Below, piece after piece: positions 16,649-23,683 of a stretch of DNA of 64,000 nucleotides. Made by a program: the position numbers and the translations under genes. How positions within the stretch are numbered: the stretch's first letter is position 1; each line of letters starts with the position of its first letter. Below the pieces are notes generated by a model, which was not told the DNA's origin, made no database searches, and worked only from the letters and a program-made list of their open reading frames with translations. The DNA lies in the NCBI GenBank assembly GCA_963795435.1, contig CAWCHV010000009.1:620001-684000 (forward strand), read 5' to 3'. Source of the DNA: JAFKFI01 sp963795435. Lineage in GTDB: Bacteria > Pseudomonadota > Alphaproteobacteria > Acetobacterales > Acetobacteraceae.

Positions 16649-17632
16649 GTGAAACGCGCGCCGGAGTTCTGGGTGCGCGACGGGCTTCTGCCGCGCCTGC
16701 TCCAGCCGGCGGCGTTCGTCGCGGCGGCGATCACCGCGCGTCGCGCCGCGCGGCCCGGCTGGCGCGCCTCCGTCCCGGTGATCTGCTGCGGCAACGTGAG
16801 CGTCGGCGGCGCGGGAAAGACCACGGTGGCGCTCGATCTGGCGACGCGGATTGCCGCGCGCAGTGTGCGCGTGCATTGCTTGCTGCGCGGCTATGGCGGC
16901 CGGGAGCGCGGGGTGCGTTGCGTGCGTGCGGGCGATTCGGCGGCGGAGGTCGGGGACGAGGCGCTGCTGCTCGCCGAAATCGCGCCGACCTGGATCGGCG
17001 GCGACCGCGCCGCCAGCGCCCGCGCGGCGATCGCTTCCGGCGCCGAGGCGCTGGTGATGGATGACGGGCTGCAAAACCCCACCCTGCACAAGGATTCTTC
17101 TCTCCTCGTCGTCGATGGCGGCTACGGCTTTGGCAACGGGCGCGTGCTGCCGGCGGGGCCACTGCGCGAGCCGGTCGCCACCGGCGCGGCGCGGTGCCGG
17201 GCGGCGGTGCTGATAGGCGCCGATGAAGCGGGCGTCGCATGCGCGCTGCCGCCGTCGCTACCGGTGCTGCGGGCGCGTCTCGTGCCTGCCCCGGATGCCG
17301 CGCGGATCGAGGGGCGGCGGGTGCTCGCCTTCGCCGGAATAGGCCGCCCGGAGAAGTTCTTCGCCACGGTCGAGGCGGTCGGCGGCGTCCTGGTTGGCCG
17401 CCGGCCGTTCCCGGATCATCACCCCTACACGGACGCGGAACTCGCCGGGCTGGTCGCCGAGGCAACGCGACTCGACGCGCTGCCGATCACGACGGCGAAG
17501 GACGCGGTTCGTATTCCGGCGGCACTGCGGGAACAATTCGCGGCGCTCGGTGTCAGTGTGGGCTGGGAGCAGCCGGAGGAGATCGAGGGGCTCCTGACCG
17601 AGTTGCTCAGCGCGCCGCGATCGCCGGGCTGA
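16649..17632 (+). CDS. lpxK: Tetraacyldisaccharide 4'-kinase
   Basis: 327 residues from GTG 16649, one base after the waaA stop. The P-loop is CCGNVSVGGAGKTT with K57-T58. LLRGYGGRERGVR, VGDEALLLAEIAPTWIGGDR, VMDDGLQNPTL and the later RPFPDHHPYTDAEL are diagnostic for LpxK, which phosphorylates the 4' position of the lipid A disaccharide at the inner membrane. Length is standard. The waaA-lpxK order matches many alphaproteobacteria. The 3' end overlaps the convergent SGNH-type gene by 26 bases, so there is no room for a separate terminator. Confidence 0.96.
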   Translation: MKRAPEFWVRDGLLPRLLQPAAFVAAAITARRAARPGWRASVPVICCGNVSVGGAGKTTVALDLATRIAARSVRVHCLLRGYGGRERGVRCVRAGDSAAEVGDEALLLAEIAPTWIGGDRAASARAAIASGAEALVMDDGLQNPTLHKDSSLLVVDGGYGFGNGRVLPAGPLREPVATGAARCRAAVLIGADEAGVACALPPSLPVLRARLVPAPDAARIEGRRVLAFAGIGRPEKFFATVEAVGGVLVGRRPFPDHHPYTDAELAGLVAEATRLDALPITTAKDAVRIPAALREQFAALGVSVGWEQPEEIEGLLTELLSAPRSPG

Positions 17633-18680
17633 GCAGCCGGTAGTCACCCTGCGGCGATGCCTCGCCCTTCGCCGCCGCCGCGAGGTCGCGCGCCAGCCGG
17701 TCGGCGATGCCGACGCGGTAGTGCGCCGAATCCCAGTAGTTGTCGTCGTCGCTGGTGATCGGGCTCGGGATCATGAAATCCACGACCACTGTGTTCGGCG
17801 TTCGCGTGGCCAGCGAGGTGACCCGCTGCTTGCATCCGTTCCATTCGGCAAGCAGCTTGCCCGCGACCGGCTGGAGGACGTGGTTGAGCGGCGTGAAGAA
17901 CACGACCTTGGTGGTCGGGCCGGGGATTGCCGCGAGATCGTCGCGCAGCAGGTCGATCGCCGGGTAGGGCAGGCCGGCGGCGGAGGCCGGCGCGGTGTCT
18001 TTCGGCATCGCCCGCGCGGCCTCGTTGAGATGCACCGCGACGCGCGCCGGATCGTACTCGCTGTCGTCGGGGACGAAGCTCGTATAGCCGTCGCGGCCGT
18101 ACACCTCCGGCTTGAGGCCCAGCAAGGTGGCGAACTGGATGCCGGCCTGCTCGACCGCGTAGAGGTTGAGCAATTGCGTGTAGCCCGCCCAGCGGTTCTT
18201 GCCGTACATCCATTCGGGGAACGGGCGCGGCGTGTAGAGAACGGGCTTGCGCGTCAGGCACCAGATGTCGTCAAGCCCGATCATCACCGCCTTGGGCGCG
18301 GCGTGGGCGCGCAGGAACACCTTGAGAAGCCGCGATTGCTCGTAGGCGGTGGCGGCGTTCATCGCGAGGTTGGCGAAGCGCGCGCCGAACTCCGAGTTCA
18401 GCATCGCCGGGCGCAGCAGCCGGCTCGTGGAGGAGCCGAACACCGCGCTGTCGAACTTGTCGGAGCGCGCCAGGGCGGGAAACGAGAAGCGGGCGTTGGT
18501 TGCGATCGGCGCGCGATCGAACGGCGGCGAGAGCGGCAGCGTGTCGAACGGATCGACGATGGCGACGAACAGGTAGACGAACGCCGTGACCGCCGCCGCG
18601 GTGCCGGCCGCGAGACGGAAGAACCGGCGCCACGCGGCTCGGTCGGAGGTCGGCTCAGAACTGGAAGTAGATGAAGACAT
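17607..18680 (-). CDS. AlgJ/DltD-like (SGNH hydrolase-like) partner of the MBOAT acyltransferase
   Basis: 357 residues from ATG 18680, which overlaps the end of the MBOAT gene by 26 bases. One membrane anchor near the N-terminus (LAAGTAAAVTAFVYLFVAIV) precedes a large extracytoplasmic domain. FGSSTSRLLRPAML fits the GDS-like block I of SGNH-type O-acetyltransferases, and DFMIPSPITSDDDNYWDSAHYR carries the late Asp..His pair (D-x-x-H region). Together with the MBOAT protein it would move an acyl group across the membrane and attach it to a periplasmic glycan, as in AlgI/AlgJ or DltB/DltD. The acceptor is unknown; nearby lipid A genes suggest an envelope glycan. Confidence 0.8.
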   Translation of the reverse strand: MSSSTSSSEPTSDRAAWRRFFRLAAGTAAAVTAFVYLFVAIVDPFDTLPLSPPFDRAPIATNARFSFPALARSDKFDSAVFGSSTSRLLRPAMLNSEFGARFANLAMNAATAYEQSRLLKVFLRAHAAPKAVMIGLDDIWCLTRKPVLYTPRPFPEWMYGKNRWAGYTQLLNLYAVEQAGIQFATLLGLKPEVYGRDGYTSFVPDDSEYDPARVAVHLNEAARAMPKDTAPASAAGLPYPAIDLLRDDLAAIPGPTTKVVFFTPLNHVLQPVAGKLLAEWNGCKQRVTSLATRTPNTVVVDFMIPSPITSDDDNYWDSAHYRVGIADRLARDLAAAAKGEASPQGDYRLLSPAIAAR

Positions 18681-20034
18681 TCGGCAATCGGCCGCCTGTG
18701 AGCAGGAGCAGGTAGACCATCGCGACGCCGGCGGGAACCGCGATCCATGCACGTGGCGCCAAGCGCGACAGCGCCGCCTCCTGGCTGGTCGGCCCGAGCA
18801 GCGCGACCGCCGCGCCCGCCGCCAGCGCGATCAGGTTCTCCCGATCGAGCCGGATGTGGCCGAGGCCGTGCGCGCCTCCCATTGAGGCGAGCACGCGGCC
18901 GGCAGTGGCAAAACTTTCGGCCCGAAACAGCACCCAACACGCCATGACGAACAACAGCGTCAGAATCCAGGCGAGCGGGCGCGGCAGGCGGAAACCCCAC
19001 CCGGACCACACGTGGTTCGCCGCCAGCGCCGCGCCATGCAGACCGCCCCAGGCAACGAAGGTCCAGTTGGCGCCGTGCCACAACCCGCCGAGCAGCATCG
19101 TCGCGATCACGTTGACCGCCTGTCGCACCGGCCCGCAGCGATTGCCGCCGAGCGGGATGTAGAGATAGTCCCGCAGGAAGCGCGACAGCGTCATGTGCCA
19201 GCGCCGCCAGAAATCGCGCACCGACAGCGAGCGGTACGGCGCGTTGAAGTTGAGCGGCAGGCACAGGCCGAACATCAGCGCGAGCCCGATCGCCATGTCG
19301 GAATAGCCGGAGAAGTCGAAATAGATTTGCAGCGTATAGGCGCCGGTCGCGACCCACGCCTCGGCCGCGCTGAGCACGCCGGTCGCGGCCTTTTGGAACA
19401 GCGGGTCGGCGATGTGCGCCACGGTGTCGGCGATGGCGACCTTCTTGGCGACGCCGATGAGGAACAGAAAGAAGCCGCGCGAAAGATTCTCCCACATCGC
19501 GGGCCGGCGCGGGTCGAGGCGGAACTGGTCGATGATCTCGTTGTGACGCACCAGCGGGCCGGCGATCAGTTGCGGGAAGAACATCACGAACATGCAGAAA
19601 TCGAGGAAGCCGTAGATGTGCCGGTCGCCGCGCCTGAGGTCGATCAGGTAGGAGATCTTCTGGAACACGAAGAAGCTGATGCCGAGCGGCAGGATCAGGC
19701 TCCACGGCTGCCAGTCGTCACCGAGCACGCCATACACGGTGCCGCGAAAGAAATCGGCGTATTTGAACACGCCGAGTGTCGCGAGGTTGAGCACCACGCC
19801 GAGCACCGGGACCCACGGCGTGCGGGCGCGGGCGAACCACCGCACGATCAGCCAGTTGGCGACGGTGAGCCCGACCAGCAGCGGGACGAAGCGCACGTCC
19901 CACCAGCCGTAGAAGCCGAGCGAGGCCAGCACCACCCAGCCCTGCCGCCATGCGCGGCGCGACGCCAGCGCGTAGTAGCCGGCGAGCACGACTGGGAGGA
20001 ACAGGAGGATGAAGACCTGCGAGTTGAACAGCAT
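18655..20034 (-). CDS. MBOAT family membrane-bound O-acyltransferase (AlgI/DltB-like)
   Basis: 459 residues with about ten to eleven membrane helices. FDFSGYSDMAIGLALMFG, FWRRWHMTLSRFLRDYLYIPLGG (H280) and the catalytic H320 in LLGGLWHGANWTFVAWG are the signature MBOAT/AlgI elements. The protein channels an acyl group (usually acetyl) across the inner membrane for O-acylation of an exported polymer. It is the first gene of a two-gene operon with the SGNH-like partner. Upstream lies a palindromic repeat and then the M20 peptidase on the same strand. The polymer cannot be named from this window, since no alginate or cellulose genes are present. Confidence 0.94.
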   Translation of the reverse strand: MLFNSQVFILLFLPVVLAGYYALASRRAWRQGWVVLASLGFYGWWDVRFVPLLVGLTVANWLIVRWFARARTPWVPVLGVVLNLATLGVFKYADFFRGTVYGVLGDDWQPWSLILPLGISFFVFQKISYLIDLRRGDRHIYGFLDFCMFVMFFPQLIAGPLVRHNEIIDQFRLDPRRPAMWENLSRGFFLFLIGVAKKVAIADTVAHIADPLFQKAATGVLSAAEAWVATGAYTLQIYFDFSGYSDMAIGLALMFGLCLPLNFNAPYRSLSVRDFWRRWHMTLSRFLRDYLYIPLGGNRCGPVRQAVNVIATMLLGGLWHGANWTFVAWGGLHGAALAANHVWSGWGFRLPRPLAWILTLLFVMACWVLFRAESFATAGRVLASMGGAHGLGHIRLDRENLIALAAGAAVALLGPTSQEAALSRLAPRAWIAVPAGVAMVYLLLLTGGRLPNVFIYFQF

Positions 20035-20043
20035 GGGTCAGGT

Positions 20044-20134
20044 GCAGCCCTCACCTCGGCCCTCTCCCGCAAGCGCGGGAGAGGGAGAGGAAAAGCCCTC
20101 TCCCCTTGGGGGAGAGGGTTGGGTGAGGGGCTGC
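20044..20134. repeat. CTCTCCCC/GGGGAGAG palindromic repeat, intergenic copy
   Basis: Fills nearly the whole gap between the MBOAT gene and the M20 peptidase. GCAGCCCTCACC at the left faces GGTGAGGGGCTGC at the right with one extra base. Inside are CCCTCTCCCGC/GCGGGAGAGGG and CCTCTCCCC/GGGGGAGAGG hairpins. Same family as the copies in waaA and ileS. Confidence 0.85.
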
Positions 20135-20149
20135 CGCGAGCCGAGAAAA

Positions 20150-21286
20150 TCAGTCCAACGCCTCCAACAACCCCGCCATCAGCGCGGCGCGCGGGGCGAG
20201 ATGCTTCCACAGGATATGCTCGTGGCTGGCATGGGCGCCGGAGCCGAGGCAGCCGAGGCCGTCCAGGGTGGGCACGCCGAGGGCGGCGGTGAAATTGCCG
20301 TCCGAGCCGCCGCCGCGCGTCTGCTTGGGCATCTCGATCCCGACCCCGGCGGCGATCGCGCGGGCGCGGTCGTAGAGCGCCGTGATCCCCGGCGTCTCGG
20401 TGAAGGGCGGCCGGTTCATGCCGCCCTCGACCGTCACCTTGCAGCCCGAGGTCACGGCGGAGAGGCCGAGCACTGCCTGCTCCATGCGCGCCCCGTCCTC
20501 GGCCGTGTTCACCCGCAGGTCGATCTCGCAGCCGGCCTCGGGAGCGATGACGTTGGGCCGCGTGCCGCCCCAGATCGGCGCCACGTTGAGCGTGATCCCC
20601 CGCTTGCTGTCCACCATCGCGTGAATGGCGGTGATCTGCTGGGCCAGTTCGACCACCGCCGAGGCGCCGTCGTGGAAGCTGGTGCCGGCATGGGCGCCGA
20701 TGCCGGCGACCCGGAGCACGAAACGCCCGACCCCCTTGCGGCCTGTCACCGCCGCGCCACCGGCCCCGGCGGGCTCGGGGATCAGCACATACGCCGCCTC
20801 CGCCGCCTCGCGTTCGATGACGTCGCGCGATGTCGGGCTGCCGACCTCCTCGTCAGGGGTCAGCAGCAACACGATCGGCCGCCTGGTCGGCACCTTCTGG
20901 CGCAAGATGCTTCGGACGGCGTGAAAGGCGATGAAACTGCCCGCCTTCATGTCGAAGATGCCCGGCCCGTGCGCCCGCGCGCCGTCCACCCGGTAGGGCA
21001 TGGTGTCGATGGTGCCGAGCGACCACACCGTGTCGAGATGTCCGGCGACCAGGATCGGCTTGCCCTCTCCGGATGTGCGGGCGATCAGGTTGTCGCCGTA
21101 GCCGCCCCGGCCGGGGATGCGGGTCAGCGCGGCGCCGGCGCGGGAGAGTTCGCCCTCGGCCACGTCCATCAGCCGGTTGACGCTCGTCGGGTCGGTGGTG
21201 GGGGTTTCGAGCCTTACCCAACCGGCCAGTTCGGCGAGCAAATCCTCGGAGCGTCCCACCTCGGTTTGCGGCATCGGTGCATCCAT
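20150..21286 (-). CDS. M20 family metallopeptidase (glutamate carboxypeptidase-like)
   Basis: 378 residues. VAGHLDTVWSLG holds the first zinc His and bridging Asp region, and LTPDEEVGSPTSRD holds the catalytic Glu pair. GIGAHAGTSFHDGASAVVELAQQI is the dimerisation-domain signature, and GGGSDGNFTAALGVPTLDGLG with GAHASHEHI gives the last ligand. This is the CPG2-like branch that cleaves C-terminal glutamate or related amides. No signal peptide is apparent, so a cytoplasmic enzyme is likely. It is divergent from ribF, and its start region slightly overlaps the longest possible ribF frame. Confidence 0.92.
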   Translation of the reverse strand: MDAPMPQTEVGRSEDLLAELAGWVRLETPTTDPTSVNRLMDVAEGELSRAGAALTRIPGRGGYGDNLIARTSGEGKPILVAGHLDTVWSLGTIDTMPYRVDGARAHGPGIFDMKAGSFIAFHAVRSILRQKVPTRRPIVLLLTPDEEVGSPTSRDVIEREAAEAAYVLIPEPAGAGGAAVTGRKGVGRFVLRVAGIGAHAGTSFHDGASAVVELAQQITAIHAMVDSKRGITLNVAPIWGGTRPNVIAPEAGCEIDLRVNTAEDGARMEQAVLGLSAVTSGCKVTVEGGMNRPPFTETPGITALYDRARAIAAGVGIEMPKQTRGGGSDGNFTAALGVPTLDGLGCLGSGAHASHEHILWKHLAPRAALMAGLLEALD

Positions 21287-21327
21287 GCGATCTGGGGAGC
21301 CGAGTTGTTTGCACGCGAGGGGCAGGC

Positions 21328-22302
21328 TTGTCCAACAGCGAGACCCGGCGGCGCGGCGCGGCGCCCTCCCTGTCGATCCATCGCGACTGGCGCGGCCTGC
21401 CGCCCGAGGCTCGCGGCGCGACCGTGGCGCTGGGCAATTTCGACGGGGTGCATCTCGGCCACGTCAAGCTGCTGCGCGCCGCGCACGCCGCCCGCCCCGG
21501 CGCCAGGCTGGCAGTGCTGACCTTCGAGCCGCACCCGCGCGAGTTGTTCCGCCCCGACGACCCGCCCTTCCGCCTGATGCTGCCGGCCGAGCGGGCCGAC
21601 GCGCTGGCGGCCGAGGGCGTGACGCTGCTCTACGAGCTGCCGTTCGACCATGCGTTCAGCCTGATGTCGGCCGAGGATTTCATCGCGGAGGTGCTGCATG
21701 AGGGGTTGGGCGCCAAGCACCTCTCCTGCGGCACCGATTTCGCCTTCGGCCACCGGCGCGGCGGCGACACCGGCCTGCTTGCGGCGCGGGCGGAGCGGTT
21801 CGGCATGGGGCTGACCCTGGTGCCGCCGCTGACCGACGCCGAGGGCCCGCTCTCCTCGACCCGCATCCGCCGCGCCCTGCAGGACGGCTACCCCGAGCGC
21901 GCCACCGCCGAGCTCGGCCGACCCTGGGCGATCCGCGGCGTGGTCGCGCACGGCGACAAGCGCGGCCGCACCATCGGCTTCCCCACCGCCAATATCGCGC
22001 TCGGCCGCCATCTGGAGCCGGCGCGCGGCGTCTACGCCGTCACCGTGCGGCTGCCCGACGGCAGCGTGTACCGAGGCGCTGCCAATATCGGCCGCCGTCC
22101 GACGGTGAATGAGGGGCCGGAGAGCCGCCTCGAGGTCAACCTGTTCGACTTCGACGACGATCTCTACGGCCAGGAACTCACCGTGGCGCTGCACGCCTAT
22201 CTCCGGCCCGAGGTGAAGTTCTCAGGCCTCGACGCCCTGAAGGAGCAGATCGCCCGCGATGCGGCCGAAGCACGGCGATTGCTTGCCGACTGGGAGTGCT
22301 GA
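21328..22302 (+). CDS. ribF: Bifunctional riboflavin kinase / FAD synthetase
   Basis: The N-terminal adenylyltransferase domain shows VALGNFDGVHLGHVKLL and later PLSSTRIRRAL; the C-terminal riboflavin kinase shows GDKRGRTIGFPTANI and ANIGRRPTVNEGP. It converts riboflavin to FMN and FAD. I place the start at TTG 21328 because GAGGGGCAGG precedes it and because the longer frame from ATG 21277 overlaps the divergent M20 gene; the shorter form has about 324 residues. ribF upstream of ileS is a common alphaproteobacterial arrangement, here interrupted by an opposite-strand acyltransferase gene. Confidence 0.95.
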   Translation: MSNSETRRRGAAPSLSIHRDWRGLPPEARGATVALGNFDGVHLGHVKLLRAAHAARPGARLAVLTFEPHPRELFRPDDPPFRLMLPAERADALAAEGVTLLYELPFDHAFSLMSAEDFIAEVLHEGLGAKHLSCGTDFAFGHRRGGDTGLLAARAERFGMGLTLVPPLTDAEGPLSSTRIRRALQDGYPERATAELGRPWAIRGVVAHGDKRGRTIGFPTANIALGRHLEPARGVYAVTVRLPDGSVYRGAANIGRRPTVNEGPESRLEVNLFDFDDDLYGQELTVALHAYLRPEVKFSGLDALKEQIARDAAEARRLLADWEC

Positions 22303-22315
22303 GTCCAACGGGCTC

Positions 22316-23452
22316 CTAGGCCCGCGCTCGCCCCCGTCCTCGCTCGGCAAGGCGATTTCCGAATTCGATCATCGGCTGCTCGATGGCACGGAAGGAGGCC
22401 CCGGCGATGAGGAGGGTGAGGATGGTGGCAGTCGCGAAGATCACGCAGTACCAGCTGATCCCGGCCAGTCCGGCGAGTGTTCTGGGGCCGATGACCAGTC
22501 GCGCCACTTCCAACGGCACCCAGTGCCATATGTAGACGCTGAAGCTGATGCGTCCGACGTGGCAGATGAAGCGGTTGACCAGCGCCTTGCTCGGCCAGAT
22601 CGCCATCCCGAGGACGAGCCCCAGCGCGCTGGCGGAAGCGATCAGGTCTCGGCTGAAGGGATGTTCCCAGGAGGCGGTGAACGGGAGGGGCCAGGTGGCC
22701 GTCGCCAAGATGCAGGCGAGAGCGAGCCCGATGAGCACCCGCCCGAGAGAGCGCCAACGCGGCAGAATCGGGACGAGATGATAGGCAAGAAAGCCGAACG
22801 AGAAGGCGACCAACTGGTTTGGCAGCCACGTGTAAGCGAAGAACCTGTTGGCCGCGCTGCCCGTCAAAGGGAAAAGGTGATCCGCAAGCGGTGTCGCGGC
22901 GAAGCAGAGAAGATAGGCCGCCGCGGCGAACAAGATCGCCCACCGCAGGCTCGATACCGCTAGGGCCAGTCCGGGAAACAGCACGTAGAAGGCCATCTCG
23001 GTCGCAATCGACCAGCCTCCGGGCACGACCGCGTTGATGGTCGAGGGCAGCCAGCCATGTGCAAAGATCAGTGTCAGCCCGAATGCAGTAGGTGTGATCG
23101 GGACGTCCGCCCAGAACGGGTGCCATAGGCCGCCCAAGGCTCCATAGAAATAGGCTGCGATCCAGAATAGCGGCGCGATCCTGCAGAGGCGCCGGATGTA
23201 GAAATCTTGAATTGGGAATGCGAGATCGGGCGATCGACGTCGCCAGGACCGCAGCAGGGTCAGGGCGCTGAGCACGAAGAACAGCTGGACGCCATGCCGG
23301 CCCTGGGCGACGACCGCACTGAAATGCCACGGCAGTCCCTGGACCATGATGAGGCAATGCGTCGCTATCACACCAAGAGCGGCGATCCCGCGCAGGGCGT
23401 CGATGTAGCCCAGTCGCATGGGCAGCGGGGCAGGAGGCGAGGTCGTCGTCAC
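22316..23452 (-). CDS. Acyltransferase 3 family membrane protein (OafA/YrhL-like)
   Basis: 378 residues, about ten membrane helices. LGYIDALRGIAALGVIATHC is the family's N-terminal signature, with the conserved His near residue 32. IGRISFSVYIWHWVP-like text (HVGRISFSVYIWHWVPLEV) appears late, as usual. Such proteins O-acetylate or otherwise acylate surface sugars or lipids. It sits on the opposite strand between ribF and ileS, which are usually close together, so it is probably a later insertion into this neighbourhood. Its codon use is slightly less GC-extreme than its neighbours. The acceptor is unknown. Confidence 0.9.
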   Translation of the reverse strand: MTTTSPPAPLPMRLGYIDALRGIAALGVIATHCLIMVQGLPWHFSAVVAQGRHGVQLFFVLSALTLLRSWRRRSPDLAFPIQDFYIRRLCRIAPLFWIAAYFYGALGGLWHPFWADVPITPTAFGLTLIFAHGWLPSTINAVVPGGWSIATEMAFYVLFPGLALAVSSLRWAILFAAAAYLLCFAATPLADHLFPLTGSAANRFFAYTWLPNQLVAFSFGFLAYHLVPILPRWRSLGRVLIGLALACILATATWPLPFTASWEHPFSRDLIASASALGLVLGMAIWPSKALVNRFICHVGRISFSVYIWHWVPLEVARLVIGPRTLAGLAGISWYCVIFATATILTLLIAGASFRAIEQPMIEFGNRLAERGRGRARA

Positions 23453-23683
23453 ACACTCTGATTAGACCGTCCCGATTACCGCTCGGTTAGGCCCCGCCGA
23501 GAAATAGACCCGAGTCGCGCGCCAGGGCGCCAATTGCTTGACGTGTCGCATGCGCCATCAGCATAGTCCGCCGCATGGCATCCGTGTATAGGGCAGCGCG
23601 AATTACCGTCCCGGCCGTGTAGCGGCCGGGAGTTTATGCGCGCCCCTTGGACCAGCGCGGCGGCGGGCCGCGGAGATTACCAT
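23453..23683. promoter_or_regulatory. Promoter and leader region upstream of ileS with a 7-bp GC hairpin
   Basis: No gene is supported here. CCCGGCC (23610-23616) and GGCCGGG (23624-23630) form a perfect stem with a 7-base loop, about 54 bases before the ileS start. It could be a weak attenuator-like stem; no run of T follows. The region serves ileS on one side and the acyltransferase gene on the other. No T-box features were seen. Confidence 0.4.

Noticed and set aside
23453..23683. T-box or other tRNA-sensing leader upstream of ileS
   Set aside because: No T-box sequence or specifier structure is seen, and T-boxes are not expected in Alphaproteobacteria; only a short GC hairpin is present.
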